This document shows positions 23,721-30,876 of a DNA stretch of 31,186 bases, one piece after another (within the stretch, counting starts at the first letter, position 1; every line of letters begins with the position of its first letter). Source of the stretch: Bacteroidales bacterium. GTDB lineage: Bacteria; Bacteroidota; Bacteroidia; Bacteroidales; UBA7960. The notes under the pieces are model-generated. The model was not told the DNA's origin, ran no database searches, and saw nothing but the letters and a program-made list of their open reading frames with translations. The DNA is taken from NCBI GenBank assembly GCA_007120675.1, contig SKNE01000117.1:1-31186 (forward strand). The letters run 5' to 3'. The translations under genes and the position numbers were made by a program.

Positions 23721-24317
23721 ATGACAATCCATCGCGACGACCTGGGCGACAAATTTGGGATGTGGCTGTTCATCTTCACCGAGCTGCTGCTGTTTGGCAT
23801 GCTCTTCGTAGTCTATGCCGTGTATCGCTCCATGCACCCGGAAGCCTTCCGCATCGCAGCAGAAGAGCTGGATGTGGCCCTGGGGACCATCAATACTGTC
23901 CTGCTGCTGATCAGCAGCCTGACCGTGGCCATGTCGATCACCGCCATACAGAAAGGAAACAAACAACGTGCCCTGCAGCTGCTTGGTGTCACCCTGCTGA
24001 TAGCCATCATATTCCTGGTGAACAAATACTTCGAATGGGGAGCCAAGTTTGAGTACGGCTTTTACCCGGGCAGCGAGGTCTTGCAGGAGCTGGGTTTCGG
24101 AACCATTCTCTTCTTCGGACTCTATTTCTTCATGACGGGCATTCACGCCCTGCACATCCTGATCGGGATCGGGCTTTTCATTTATGTGATCGTACAGATG
24201 AAGAATGACAAGATCCACCAGACCGACTATGTCTGGCTGGAAAATACCGGCCTCTACTGGCACCTGGTCGACCTGATCTGGATCTTCCTGTTTCCACTCT
24301 TTTATCTAATCCACTAA
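23721..24317 (+). CDS. ctaE: Cytochrome c oxidase subunit III
   Basis: The ATG at 23721 gives 198 residues and follows the subunit I stop by four bases; the frame is open earlier but only inside subunit I. Five helices are visible, starting with FGMWLFIFTELLLFGMLFVVYA and including the MTGIHALHILIGIG helix with the family His residues, then WLENTGLYWHLVDLIWIFLFPLFYL. This is the short five-helix bacterial form. It stabilises subunit I and binds no metal. Confidence 0.95.
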   Translation: MTIHRDDLGDKFGMWLFIFTELLLFGMLFVVYAVYRSMHPEAFRIAAEELDVALGTINTVLLLISSLTVAMSITAIQKGNKQRALQLLGVTLLIAIIFLVNKYFEWGAKFEYGFYPGSEVLQELGFGTILFFGLYFFMTGIHALHILIGIGLFIYVIVQMKNDKIHQTDYVWLENTGLYWHLVDLIWIFLFPLFYLIH

Positions 24318-24327
24318 CACAAAAAAG

Positions 24328-24612
24328 ATGAGCGAAGAAAAGACACATATCGTCCCCTACAAGACCCAGATAGTGGTGCTTATTGTCCTGCTGATACTGA
24401 CTGCGCTGAGCGTGGCGGTGACACAGCTGGAGTTTGGCAGTTACAACACCCTGGTGGCCATGTTGCTGGCGGGTGCAAAATCGGTGCTCGTACTGGCCTT
24501 TTTCATGCACCTGAAATACGAGAAGAAGCTGTTTCCCGTGATGGTGGCCGCCGTGATGGTGATATTCCTCCTGGTGCTCTTTGTCACGTTTTTTGATTAT
24601 TCATACAGATAA
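24328..24612 (+). CDS. ctaF: Cytochrome c oxidase subunit IV (caa3 type)
   Basis: The 94-residue protein has three membrane helices: IVVLIVLLILTALSVAVTQ, then one beginning NTLVAMLLAGAKSVLVLAFFMHLKY with the family pattern LVLAFFMHLKYE, and a last helix VMVAAVMVIFLLVLFVTFF. That layout is the prokaryotic subunit IV family. It lies between subunits III and II, 10 and 9 bases away. Confidence 0.9.
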   Translation: MSEEKTHIVPYKTQIVVLIVLLILTALSVAVTQLEFGSYNTLVAMLLAGAKSVLVLAFFMHLKYEKKLFPVMVAAVMVIFLLVLFVTFFDYSYR

Positions 24613-24621
24613 CCAAAGCAT

Positions 24622-25566
24622 ATGTACCCATTAGGCGCTTCAACTTTTGTACCCGGCGTAGAGAATGCCTTTGTCTTCATCCTTGGGATCGCTTTCTTCT
24701 TTCTCATAGGCATCACCGCCGTGATCATTTACTTTTTGTTCAAATACAACAAAAAGCGACATCCCAAACCCGCGCACATCGAAGGGAACAACACCCTGGA
24801 AGTGATATGGACGGTCATCCCCCTGCTGTTGGTGATGGGTATGTTCTATTATGGCTATGTGGCCTGGATCCCCATGAAGCGGATCCCGGATGAGGGGATC
24901 CATATCACAGCCAATGCCAGGATGTGGAGTTTCTCATTCACCTACGAAGATGGACGTGTTACCGACAAATTGTATGTCCCTAAAGACACGGCTATCATCC
25001 TGAATCTCAATGCGCGGGATGTGCTGCACTCCCTCTATATCCCGGCCTTTCGCGTCAAGGAGGATATGGTCCCTGGCCTGACAGACAACCGCATGTGGTT
25101 CCAGGCAAACAACACGGGGACCTTCACCATCTTTTGCGCTGAGTATTGCGGACTCCAGCACGCCCTGATGTATACAGACCTGGTGGTCATGGAACCGGAG
25201 GAGTTCTGGGAGTGGTACGCCGATACCACTGCCCTGGCTCCCGTGATTCCCGAGGATGCCAACCTGGCCCTCCTGGGCCGGCAGGTGGTGGAAAGCAAGG
25301 GCTGCATTGCCTGTCACTCACTGGATGGCACCGTGGTGATCGGTCCCAGCTTCCTGGGTAAGTTTGGCGACCCGGTGCGGGTAATCACCGCCGGCGAAGA
25401 GCGGGAGATCCTTTACGACGAGGAATATGTTCGTCGCTCCATTTACGACCCTGATTACGACATTACCGTCGGGTTCAGGCCTGGCCAGATGCTCTCCTAT
25501 GAAGGGGAGGTGTCGGAAGAGGAGGTCAGCCTGATCATTGAATTCCTTCGCTCCCTCAATGAGTAA
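24622..25566 (+). CDS. ctaC: Cytochrome c oxidase subunit II with fused cytochrome c (caa3)
   Basis: The 314-residue protein has two N-terminal helices (about 17-40 and 60-81) and a cupredoxin domain whose CuA ligands are all present: His136, Cys172, Glu174, Cys176, His180 and Met183 (CAEYCGLQHALM). A C-terminal cytochrome c domain carries the CIACH motif (Cys228, Cys231, His232), with Met290 a probable axial ligand. The fused heme marks the enzyme as caa3-like, able to take electrons directly from ACIII cytochromes. No long cleaved signal is seen. Unusually it comes last of the four oxidase genes, and its end overlaps the prenyltransferase start by eight bases. Confidence 0.97.
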   Translation: MYPLGASTFVPGVENAFVFILGIAFFFLIGITAVIIYFLFKYNKKRHPKPAHIEGNNTLEVIWTVIPLLLVMGMFYYGYVAWIPMKRIPDEGIHITANARMWSFSFTYEDGRVTDKLYVPKDTAIILNLNARDVLHSLYIPAFRVKEDMVPGLTDNRMWFQANNTGTFTIFCAEYCGLQHALMYTDLVVMEPEEFWEWYADTTALAPVIPEDANLALLGRQVVESKGCIACHSLDGTVVIGPSFLGKFGDPVRVITAGEEREILYDEEYVRRSIYDPDYDITVGFRPGQMLSYEGEVSEEEVSLIIEFLRSLNE

Positions 25567-26431
25567 ACCCGTTGTTATTCAGAAGATGTGGGCTTTTCTT
25601 CAACTGGGAAAACCACACATCAGCCTGCCCGTGAGCCTTTCATCCCTCACGGGCTTCATCTTGTTTAGCGGTGCCTTCGTCCAGGGCTGGCTTTCACTGC
25701 TTTTGGGGATCTTCCTGCTTTCGTCGGCATCCGCCGGCATCAACCAGATACAGGAGCGCAAGCTGGACGGCCTGATGGAAAGGACCCGGCAGAGGCCCCT
25801 CCCCTCAGGCCTCCTAAGTTTGAGGGAGTCGTGGATGTGCACCATCCTTTGTGCCCTGGGTGGCTTGCTCCTGCTCTGGCACGCAGGGGGTGGTACGGCC
25901 GCCATCCTGGGCTTGCTTAATCTCTTCACTTACAACCTGGCCTACACCTACCTGAAAAGAATCAGCCTCTTCGCCGTGATCCCCGGGTCACTGGTTGGTG
26001 CCATTCCGCCCGTCATTGGCTGGATCGCCGCAGGCGGCCACCCGGGACACCACCACATCATCCTGCTGGCCATGTTCTTTTTTATCGGCCAAATACCGCA
26101 TACATGGCTGATCATGCTGCGTTACGACAAAGAGTACAAAAAGGCAGGTTTTCCCAGCCTTTCTTCCACATTCTCCCGGCGACAGATCCGGTCACTGACC
26201 TTTGTCTGGGTAAGCGCCACCGTTTTGGCCGCCCTGTTGATCTCGCTCAGCGGCATGTACCATCACCATTTTGCAGCCGTTGCCACCATGCTTGTGGGGC
26301 TGCTGATGATGGTGTTCTTCGCCCGCTGGCTTTTCCTGGCGCGGGACGGACAGCTTAGACAGGCGTTTATTGTCCTGAACCTTTGCTACCTGCTGATCAT
26401 GTTGCTGATTTTGACCGACAGGCTGTTTTAA
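25559..26431 (+). CDS. ctaB: UbiA-family prenyltransferase, probable heme O synthase (CtaB/CyoE-like)
   Basis: The ATG at 25559 lies within the last codons of subunit II and gives 290 residues and about nine helices. UbiA motif 1 is NQIQERKLDGLMERTRQRP (62-80). Its Asn62, Asp70 and MERT match heme O synthases, but the first Asp is Glu66 and the middle Asp is Lys68. Motif 2 is RYDKEYKKAGFPSL (from Arg188) with Asp190 and Glu192. Translational overlap with an oxidase subunit strongly suggests farnesylation of heme b to heme o, the precursor of heme a; no heme A synthase gene is in the window. An alternative prenyl acceptor cannot be excluded because of the altered motif. Confidence 0.83.
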   Translation: MSKPVVIQKMWAFLQLGKPHISLPVSLSSLTGFILFSGAFVQGWLSLLLGIFLLSSASAGINQIQERKLDGLMERTRQRPLPSGLLSLRESWMCTILCALGGLLLLWHAGGGTAAILGLLNLFTYNLAYTYLKRISLFAVIPGSLVGAIPPVIGWIAAGGHPGHHHIILLAMFFFIGQIPHTWLIMLRYDKEYKKAGFPSLSSTFSRRQIRSLTFVWVSATVLAALLISLSGMYHHHFAAVATMLVGLLMMVFFARWLFLARDGQLRQAFIVLNLCYLLIMLLILTDRLF

Positions 26432-26462
26432 AGGGCAAGGGGCGATGGCAACGCGCACGCGC

Positions 26463-27935
26463 TTACTTGTCCATCGACCGAATAGCCGGATCCACAAGCA
26501 GGTAAAGCAACTGCCTTGCCTCCCTGTCGTGCCGGATGAACTCACTGAACTCCTGCTGATAATCCATGGCGTTCCTGATGTATATGGCAGCCAGGTCCGG
26601 CCTGTCATCGCGCATGGCACGGCGCGCCACCGTCAGGAAGGAATGGTATACACCGGCATGGCTTTCCCCGAGTTTTTCCTGCAGAAAAGGGGAACAATCC
26701 TGGTATGCGGCACTCAGGCTGCAAAAGCTGACAAGCTCCTGGAGCTTTGCCAGGGCTTGCACATGACGGCCTTCAGCGTTCAGCGAATCGGCGGCCGACA
26801 AGAAGTGGTCCACCAAACGATCGGTGGTGGGCTGCAATCTTTTTTCCAGCTCCGCGGAAGGAAACATCTGGCTGTATACAAGTGACAGCCTCTCCAGGGC
26901 ATCGCTGTGTTGCGCCACTGTCAGCTCATACTGCGCCAGGGCCAGGTGAGAGGGGATGTGGAAGGGGTTGTAGTTGATCACGGACTCAAACAGGGTGCGG
27001 CCATCCTGGAATGAAGAAGACTCAGCCAACGCCATTCCCGCCTCATATAAGAGGGAGTCGATGTGCTCCAGCGAATGGTTAAACAACTGCCTCAGGCTCC
27101 CCACTTCTGACCGCGTCCTTTCCAGTGATGCGCTCAACCCTTCAGGGTCTCCCTCTTCCAGCTTCAGCCAGTTTTGGAAAGGGGCATGGCTGATCTCTCC
27201 CAGTATGCGCTCAGCCTCGCACAAGCGGAATTCATCCAGTATGATCCGCTCGGGACTGGCAGGATAGAGGTTCTCCAGCAGTGCATCAAGTCCATCCAGC
27301 CGCTCGACGGCGAGGTAATAGCTTTCCACGGCCTCACCCCATCGCTGCATCCGCTCAAAAGTGCGCAAGTCATAAGAAAAATGGGTGGAAGAAACCTCCA
27401 GGTAAACGGGCTCTCCCCCCGGGTCCTGCTCCAATGGGACGGAAAACCAGTAGCCACCCCCGGCGGGAAACCCTCCTTTAAGGTGAAAACCGGCTGTAAT
27501 CACCTTATCTCCCCTGGCAAGAAGAGATAACCTGATCGTAGCCTGGTCGGGCAGCAGGATATGAGACAGGCTGAAATCCCTGTAATGGGTGTCACCCTGC
27601 ACAGACACGGATTCCACGAAAACATCCACCTGCGGAAGCCCGCGATCGTCCATCGCGGGGACCGCCAGCAGCTCTGCCACCAGCGTATAGGAGGTGAACA
27701 CACGTAGCTTGCCTGAGCCTTCAGCCAGGACTTGCAGAATCTCGTTCACCTTTCGCTGCTGCGGGTCGGGGTAGGGACTGAAGGAGAACTCCTGCCGCAG
27801 GCTGATCTGCTGCTGAGCGGGCAAACAAAGAGTGGCAAGAAGCAGGAGGGTCACCAGGACATAAGGCTTTAGCAGGCCTGTGCCGGGGCGCTCCTGCCTT
27901 TTGGAATGGACATATGAGAAATGGCAGCGGGTCAC
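26463..27935 (-). CDS. Secreted protein of unknown function with helical-repeat C-terminal half
   Basis: I do not recognise this 490-residue protein. A hydrophobic segment ending LLLLATLCLPAQQQ (about 26-42) looks like a signal peptide. A beta-rich middle domain (about 45-200) contains KLRVFTSYTLVAELLAVP and GGYWFSVPLEQDPG. From about 210 to the end it is helical, with tetratricopeptide-like pairs, for example GRTLFESVINYNPFHIPSHLALAQYELTVA split over two helices, and RHVQALAKLQELVSF. The first in-frame start is a GTG at 27935; no ATG occurs before the signal peptide and a -7 box sits just upstream, so the true start is uncertain. It is convergent with the oxidase cluster and divergent from the YciO-like gene. 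It may be a periplasmic or outer-membrane-associated scaffold. Confidence 0.7.
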   Translation of the reverse strand: MTRCHFSYVHSKRQERPGTGLLKPYVLVTLLLLATLCLPAQQQISLRQEFSFSPYPDPQQRKVNEILQVLAEGSGKLRVFTSYTLVAELLAVPAMDDRGLPQVDVFVESVSVQGDTHYRDFSLSHILLPDQATIRLSLLARGDKVITAGFHLKGGFPAGGGYWFSVPLEQDPGGEPVYLEVSSTHFSYDLRTFERMQRWGEAVESYYLAVERLDGLDALLENLYPASPERIILDEFRLCEAERILGEISHAPFQNWLKLEEGDPEGLSASLERTRSEVGSLRQLFNHSLEHIDSLLYEAGMALAESSSFQDGRTLFESVINYNPFHIPSHLALAQYELTVAQHSDALERLSLVYSQMFPSAELEKRLQPTTDRLVDHFLSAADSLNAEGRHVQALAKLQELVSFCSLSAAYQDCSPFLQEKLGESHAGVYHSFLTVARRAMRDDRPDLAAIYIRNAMDYQQEFSEFIRHDREARQLLYLLVDPAIRSMDK

Positions 27936-27940
27936 GGCAA

Positions 27941-27948
27941 CAAAAATA
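27941..27948 (-). promoter_or_regulatory. Candidate -7 box (TATTTTTG) for the unknown secreted protein
   Basis: An exact minus-strand TAnnTTTG match lies only six bases above the GTG at 27935. If used, the transcript would begin at or about the start codon, so the message would be nearly leaderless or translation would start further in. No -33 element is clear. Confidence 0.3.
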
Positions 27949-28015
27949 GTGTTTTCTGCTTTGCCTGCGAATCATCCGAAAGGCGGAATTATCGCCGTAT
28001 CAACAACAATTCATG

Positions 28016-28023
28016 TATATTTG
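28016..28023 (+). promoter_or_regulatory. Candidate -7 box (TATATTTG) for the YciO/TsaC-family gene
   Basis: An exact TAnnTTTG match lies 26 bases before the ATG at 28049. The implied leader is about 20 bases. It is paired divergently with the element at 27941-27948. Confidence 0.45.
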
Positions 28024-28048
28024 TGATCTGCAAACCAAATGATACGTT

Positions 28049-28669
28049 ATGCTCCTCAGAATACATCCTGAAAATCCCAGCGGGCGACTGGTGAAGATGG
28101 TGGTGGACTGCCTGCGACAGGGAGGGGTGATCATCTATCCCACCGATACGGTGTATGCCATAGGTTGCGACATTTTTCAACCCAGGGCGGTACAGCGTGT
28201 GGCCCAGATCAAGGGAATCAAGGCCGAAAAGGCCAATTTCTCTTTGATCTGTTACGACCTCAGCCACATCTCAGACCTGACCAAGCCATTCCCCACCAGC
28301 ATCTACAAAGCGATGAAGAAAGGCCTTCCCGGTCCGTTCACCTTCATTCTCAATGCCAACAACAATGTCCCCAAGCTCTTTCAGAGCAGGAAAAAGACCG
28401 TCGGCATCAGGATCCCCGACAACCGCATTACCCGCGAAATTGTCAGGGAACTGGGCAACCCGATCATCTCCAGCTCTGTCTACGACGAGGACGAGATCAT
28501 CGAATACACCACGGATCCCGAGCTGATCCATGAGAACTATGAGGCATTGGTGGATCTGGTGATCGACGGGGGCAATGGGGGCAACCAGGCTTCAACGGTG
28601 CTTGACTGCACAGGTGACGAGATGGAGGTGCTGCGCGAGGGCAAGGGTAAAATAGAGGATATCCTCTGA
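28049..28669 (+). CDS. YciO/TsaC/Sua5-family protein (threonylcarbamoyl-AMP synthase fold)
   Basis: The 206-residue protein has the YrdC fold signature: GGVIIYPTDTVYAIGCD (25-41), a lysine-rich segment IKGIKAEKANFSLICYDLSHI, GLPGPFTFIL and VGIRIPDN. The block with FSLICYDLS and the IIEYTTDPELI region are closer to the YciO branch than to TsaC proper. TsaC/Sua5 make threonylcarbamoyl-AMP for the t6A tRNA modification; the YciO branch is less certain functionally. Annotation as L-threonylcarbamoyladenylate synthase is therefore plausible but not proven here. It precedes kdsA by 51 bases. Confidence 0.82.
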   Translation: MLLRIHPENPSGRLVKMVVDCLRQGGVIIYPTDTVYAIGCDIFQPRAVQRVAQIKGIKAEKANFSLICYDLSHISDLTKPFPTSIYKAMKKGLPGPFTFILNANNNVPKLFQSRKKTVGIRIPDNRITREIVRELGNPIISSSVYDEDEIIEYTTDPELIHENYEALVDLVIDGGNGGNQASTVLDCTGDEMEVLREGKGKIEDIL

Positions 28670-28720
28670 TTCCCGGTAATCAAAACGATGATTGTTTCAT
28701 GTTGACAAGCCACCGATAGC

Positions 28721-29545
28721 ATGCATCCACTGATTGATCAAATCTTCGCCCTCAGACAACAGCCGGGAAAGCCATTCTTCCTCATTGCCGGCCCCTGCGT
28801 ACTGGAAGATGAGGAGATGGGCTTTCGCATCGCGGGGCACATTGCACAGATCACATCTGCCCTGGGGATCCCTTATGTCTTCAAGGCATCCTATAAGAAA
28901 GCCAACCGCAGCAGGCTGGACAGCTTCACCGGTATAGGGGACCAAAAGGCCATCGGGTTGCTGGGCGCCATCGGACGTGAATACGACATCCCGGTACTGA
29001 CCGACGTGCACAACGAGGAGGAGGCCACCATGGCGGCTGAGGAGGTGGACGTGCTGCAGATCCCTGCCTTCCTGTGTCGCCAGACATCCCTGCTTCAGGC
29101 TGCTGCCGCGACAGGCAAGGCTGTCAACGTCAAGAAAGGGCAGTTTTTATCCCCCCCAGCCATGCGCTTTGTGATCGACAAGCTGACTGCTTCAGGCAGC
29201 CGGCGTGTCATGGTCACTGAAAGGGGCACCACCTTTGGCTATGGTGACCTGGTGGTTGATTTCCGGGGCATTCCCGTCATGCAAGCCTTCGAAGTACCCG
29301 TGGTGCTGGATGTCACCCACTCCCTGCAACAGCCGAACCAGGAGAGTGGGGTCACCGGCGGCTTGCCCCACCTGATCGCCACGATGGCCAGGGCGGGCAT
29401 CGCCACAGGCGTCGACGGCCTCTTCATTGAGACCCACCCAAATCCTTCACAAGCCAGGTCTGACGGGGCCAATATGCTGGCACTGGACAAGCTTGAAGAC
29501 CTGCTTCACACCCTGTTAACAATCAGAAGGGCTGTCTGCCCATGA
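28721..29545 (+). CDS. kdsA: 3-deoxy-8-phosphooctulonate synthase (KDO-8-P synthase)
   Basis: The enzyme condenses phosphoenolpyruvate with arabinose-5-phosphate to give KDO-8-phosphate for lipopolysaccharide, consistent with a Gram-negative envelope. The 274 residues include FLIAGPCVLED, KASYKKANRSR (substrate loop), PVLTDVHNEEEA, QIPAFLCRQTSLLQAAA, VNVKKGQFLSP, VTERGTTFGYGDLVVDFR, the VLDVTHSLQQPN metal/phosphate region and FIETHPNPSQARSDG. Cys26 occupies the position of the metal-binding cysteine of class II enzymes (Asn in E. coli), so a metal-dependent form is inferred. It is convergent with the M23 peptidase. Confidence 0.96.
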   Translation: MHPLIDQIFALRQQPGKPFFLIAGPCVLEDEEMGFRIAGHIAQITSALGIPYVFKASYKKANRSRLDSFTGIGDQKAIGLLGAIGREYDIPVLTDVHNEEEATMAAEEVDVLQIPAFLCRQTSLLQAAAATGKAVNVKKGQFLSPPAMRFVIDKLTASGSRRVMVTERGTTFGYGDLVVDFRGIPVMQAFEVPVVLDVTHSLQQPNQESGVTGGLPHLIATMARAGIATGVDGLFIETHPNPSQARSDGANMLALDKLEDLLHTLLTIRRAVCP

Positions 29546-29571
29546 TCAGTTAAAACGGACCAGCCTTTGCG

Positions 29572-30876
29572 TCATGGCTTTCCCTGGTAGGAAAGCCGTG
29601 GATCATCCGGCCATGGGACGACATCCAGGGCGCTCCTCATTTCATTGGACTGCCGAAGGAACTCTTCCATGTATTCATCAGGCAAGGGGTCTCCACTGGG
29701 AAAATCCAGCCTCAGGTGATCCACCTGCTGGCCATTCTTCCAGAATCGAAAGCATACATGGGGGCCGGTGGCCAGGCCTGTGCTTCCCACATAGCCTATC
29801 ACGTCGCCCTGCGACACCCGGGCTCCGGGCCTGATCCCTTCCGCGAATCGTGACATATGCAGATACTGTGTCTCATATACGGCATTGTGGCGAATGCGCA
29901 CGTAGTTGCCGTTGCCCCTGGTGTAGGACGCCCTGGTGACCCGCCCATCCCCCACTGCCAGGATGGGCGTTCCGTGGGGTGCAGCATAGTCGGTGCCCAG
30001 GTGGGGGCGCCTGTCTCCATGGATAGGGTGGCGACGGGAGTGGGAATAGCGTGAGGATATCCGTGCACCGAACTCAATGGGTGCGCGGAGGAACACCTTA
30101 CGCAGGTTATTTCCCTGCCCGTCATAATAACCCCTCAGGGTGTCGGACTCAAACCTGAATCCTTCCACCTCCCTGCCCCTGTTAATGAAGTACACGGCAT
30201 TCACCGCTTCAACCCCGATACGCCGCTCACCCACGTAACGCTCGGAAAACAATACCTTGAAGCGGTCTCCTGCTTCCAGGCGATGGAAATCCACCGACCA
30301 GGCCAGTACGCGGGCCATATGAAGGGCCAGCTCAGGATGCAGGTCACTTTCCATCAGGGCATTCCAGAGAGAAGAACGGATGACGCCGGAGGCGCTGCGG
30401 CTTTCCAGCCTGACCTCTCGCTGTTGCCTTGAAACCAGCAGGCTGTCCCCAAAACTTAGCTTCAGGAAGTCCAGATCCGATATTTCATACACAAAGTGCC
30501 CCGGGCTATCGCCCGATGGCACCGGGTAGTAGGCATGATAGCTCTGCCCCCTTCGAATGCGCCGGGGGTTAAAGACATCCTGCATCTCCCTGGCAATGTG
30601 ATCTATCTCCCTGGCACTGAAGCCGAGTCCCCCCAGTATGTGGGATAACGTCTGCCGCGGCCCCACCACGGCGCGCTCCACACGGAACCCTTCCGCAGGC
30701 AGGCCAAACTCATCAAGGACCACCGGGACAGGTGGCTGTTCTGCTTCCGCCACGTAAGGCTGCTCCTCCTCCCCGTCCCCGCCGGGACCCTTTGGATAAT
30801 ACATTACAACGAGCACCATGGCCAGGCCGGCCAGCATGAGGTAAATAAACCAGTGTGTAAATCGCAGTAGCTTCAT
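29572..30876 (-). CDS. Membrane-anchored M23 (LytM-type) metallopeptidase with HxC variant
   Basis: The 434-residue protein has an N-terminal helix (about 7-27), a linker, an N-terminal domain with a LysM/OapA-like start (RQTLSHILGGLGFSAREI, about 74-91), and a C-terminal M23 domain. Zinc motif 1 is HLGTD with His292 and Asp296. His340 lies in TQYLHMSRF. The usual HxH is GPHVCF here, with His373 kept and Cys375 replacing the third zinc ligand. If cysteine binds zinc the enzyme can still cut peptidoglycan crosslinks; otherwise it may be regulatory. The same HxC form seems to recur in Bacteroidota relatives. The start codon overlaps the upstream gene's stop by four bases. Confidence 0.9.
   Translation of the reverse strand: MKLLRFTHWFIYLMLAGLAMVLVVMYYPKGPGGDGEEEQPYVAEAEQPPVPVVLDEFGLPAEGFRVERAVVGPRQTLSHILGGLGFSAREIDHIAREMQDVFNPRRIRRGQSYHAYYPVPSGDSPGHFVYEISDLDFLKLSFGDSLLVSRQQREVRLESRSASGVIRSSLWNALMESDLHPELALHMARVLAWSVDFHRLEAGDRFKVLFSERYVGERRIGVEAVNAVYFINRGREVEGFRFESDTLRGYYDGQGNNLRKVFLRAPIEFGARISSRYSHSRRHPIHGDRRPHLGTDYAAPHGTPILAVGDGRVTRASYTRGNGNYVRIRHNAVYETQYLHMSRFAEGIRPGARVSQGDVIGYVGSTGLATGPHVCFRFWKNGQQVDHLRLDFPSGDPLPDEYMEEFLRQSNEMRSALDVVPWPDDPRLSYQGKP

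Noticed and set aside
26432..26462. GCGC-AC-GCGC repeat between the prenyltransferase and the unknown secreted protein
   Set aside because: A two-base loop cannot fold and no T tract follows.
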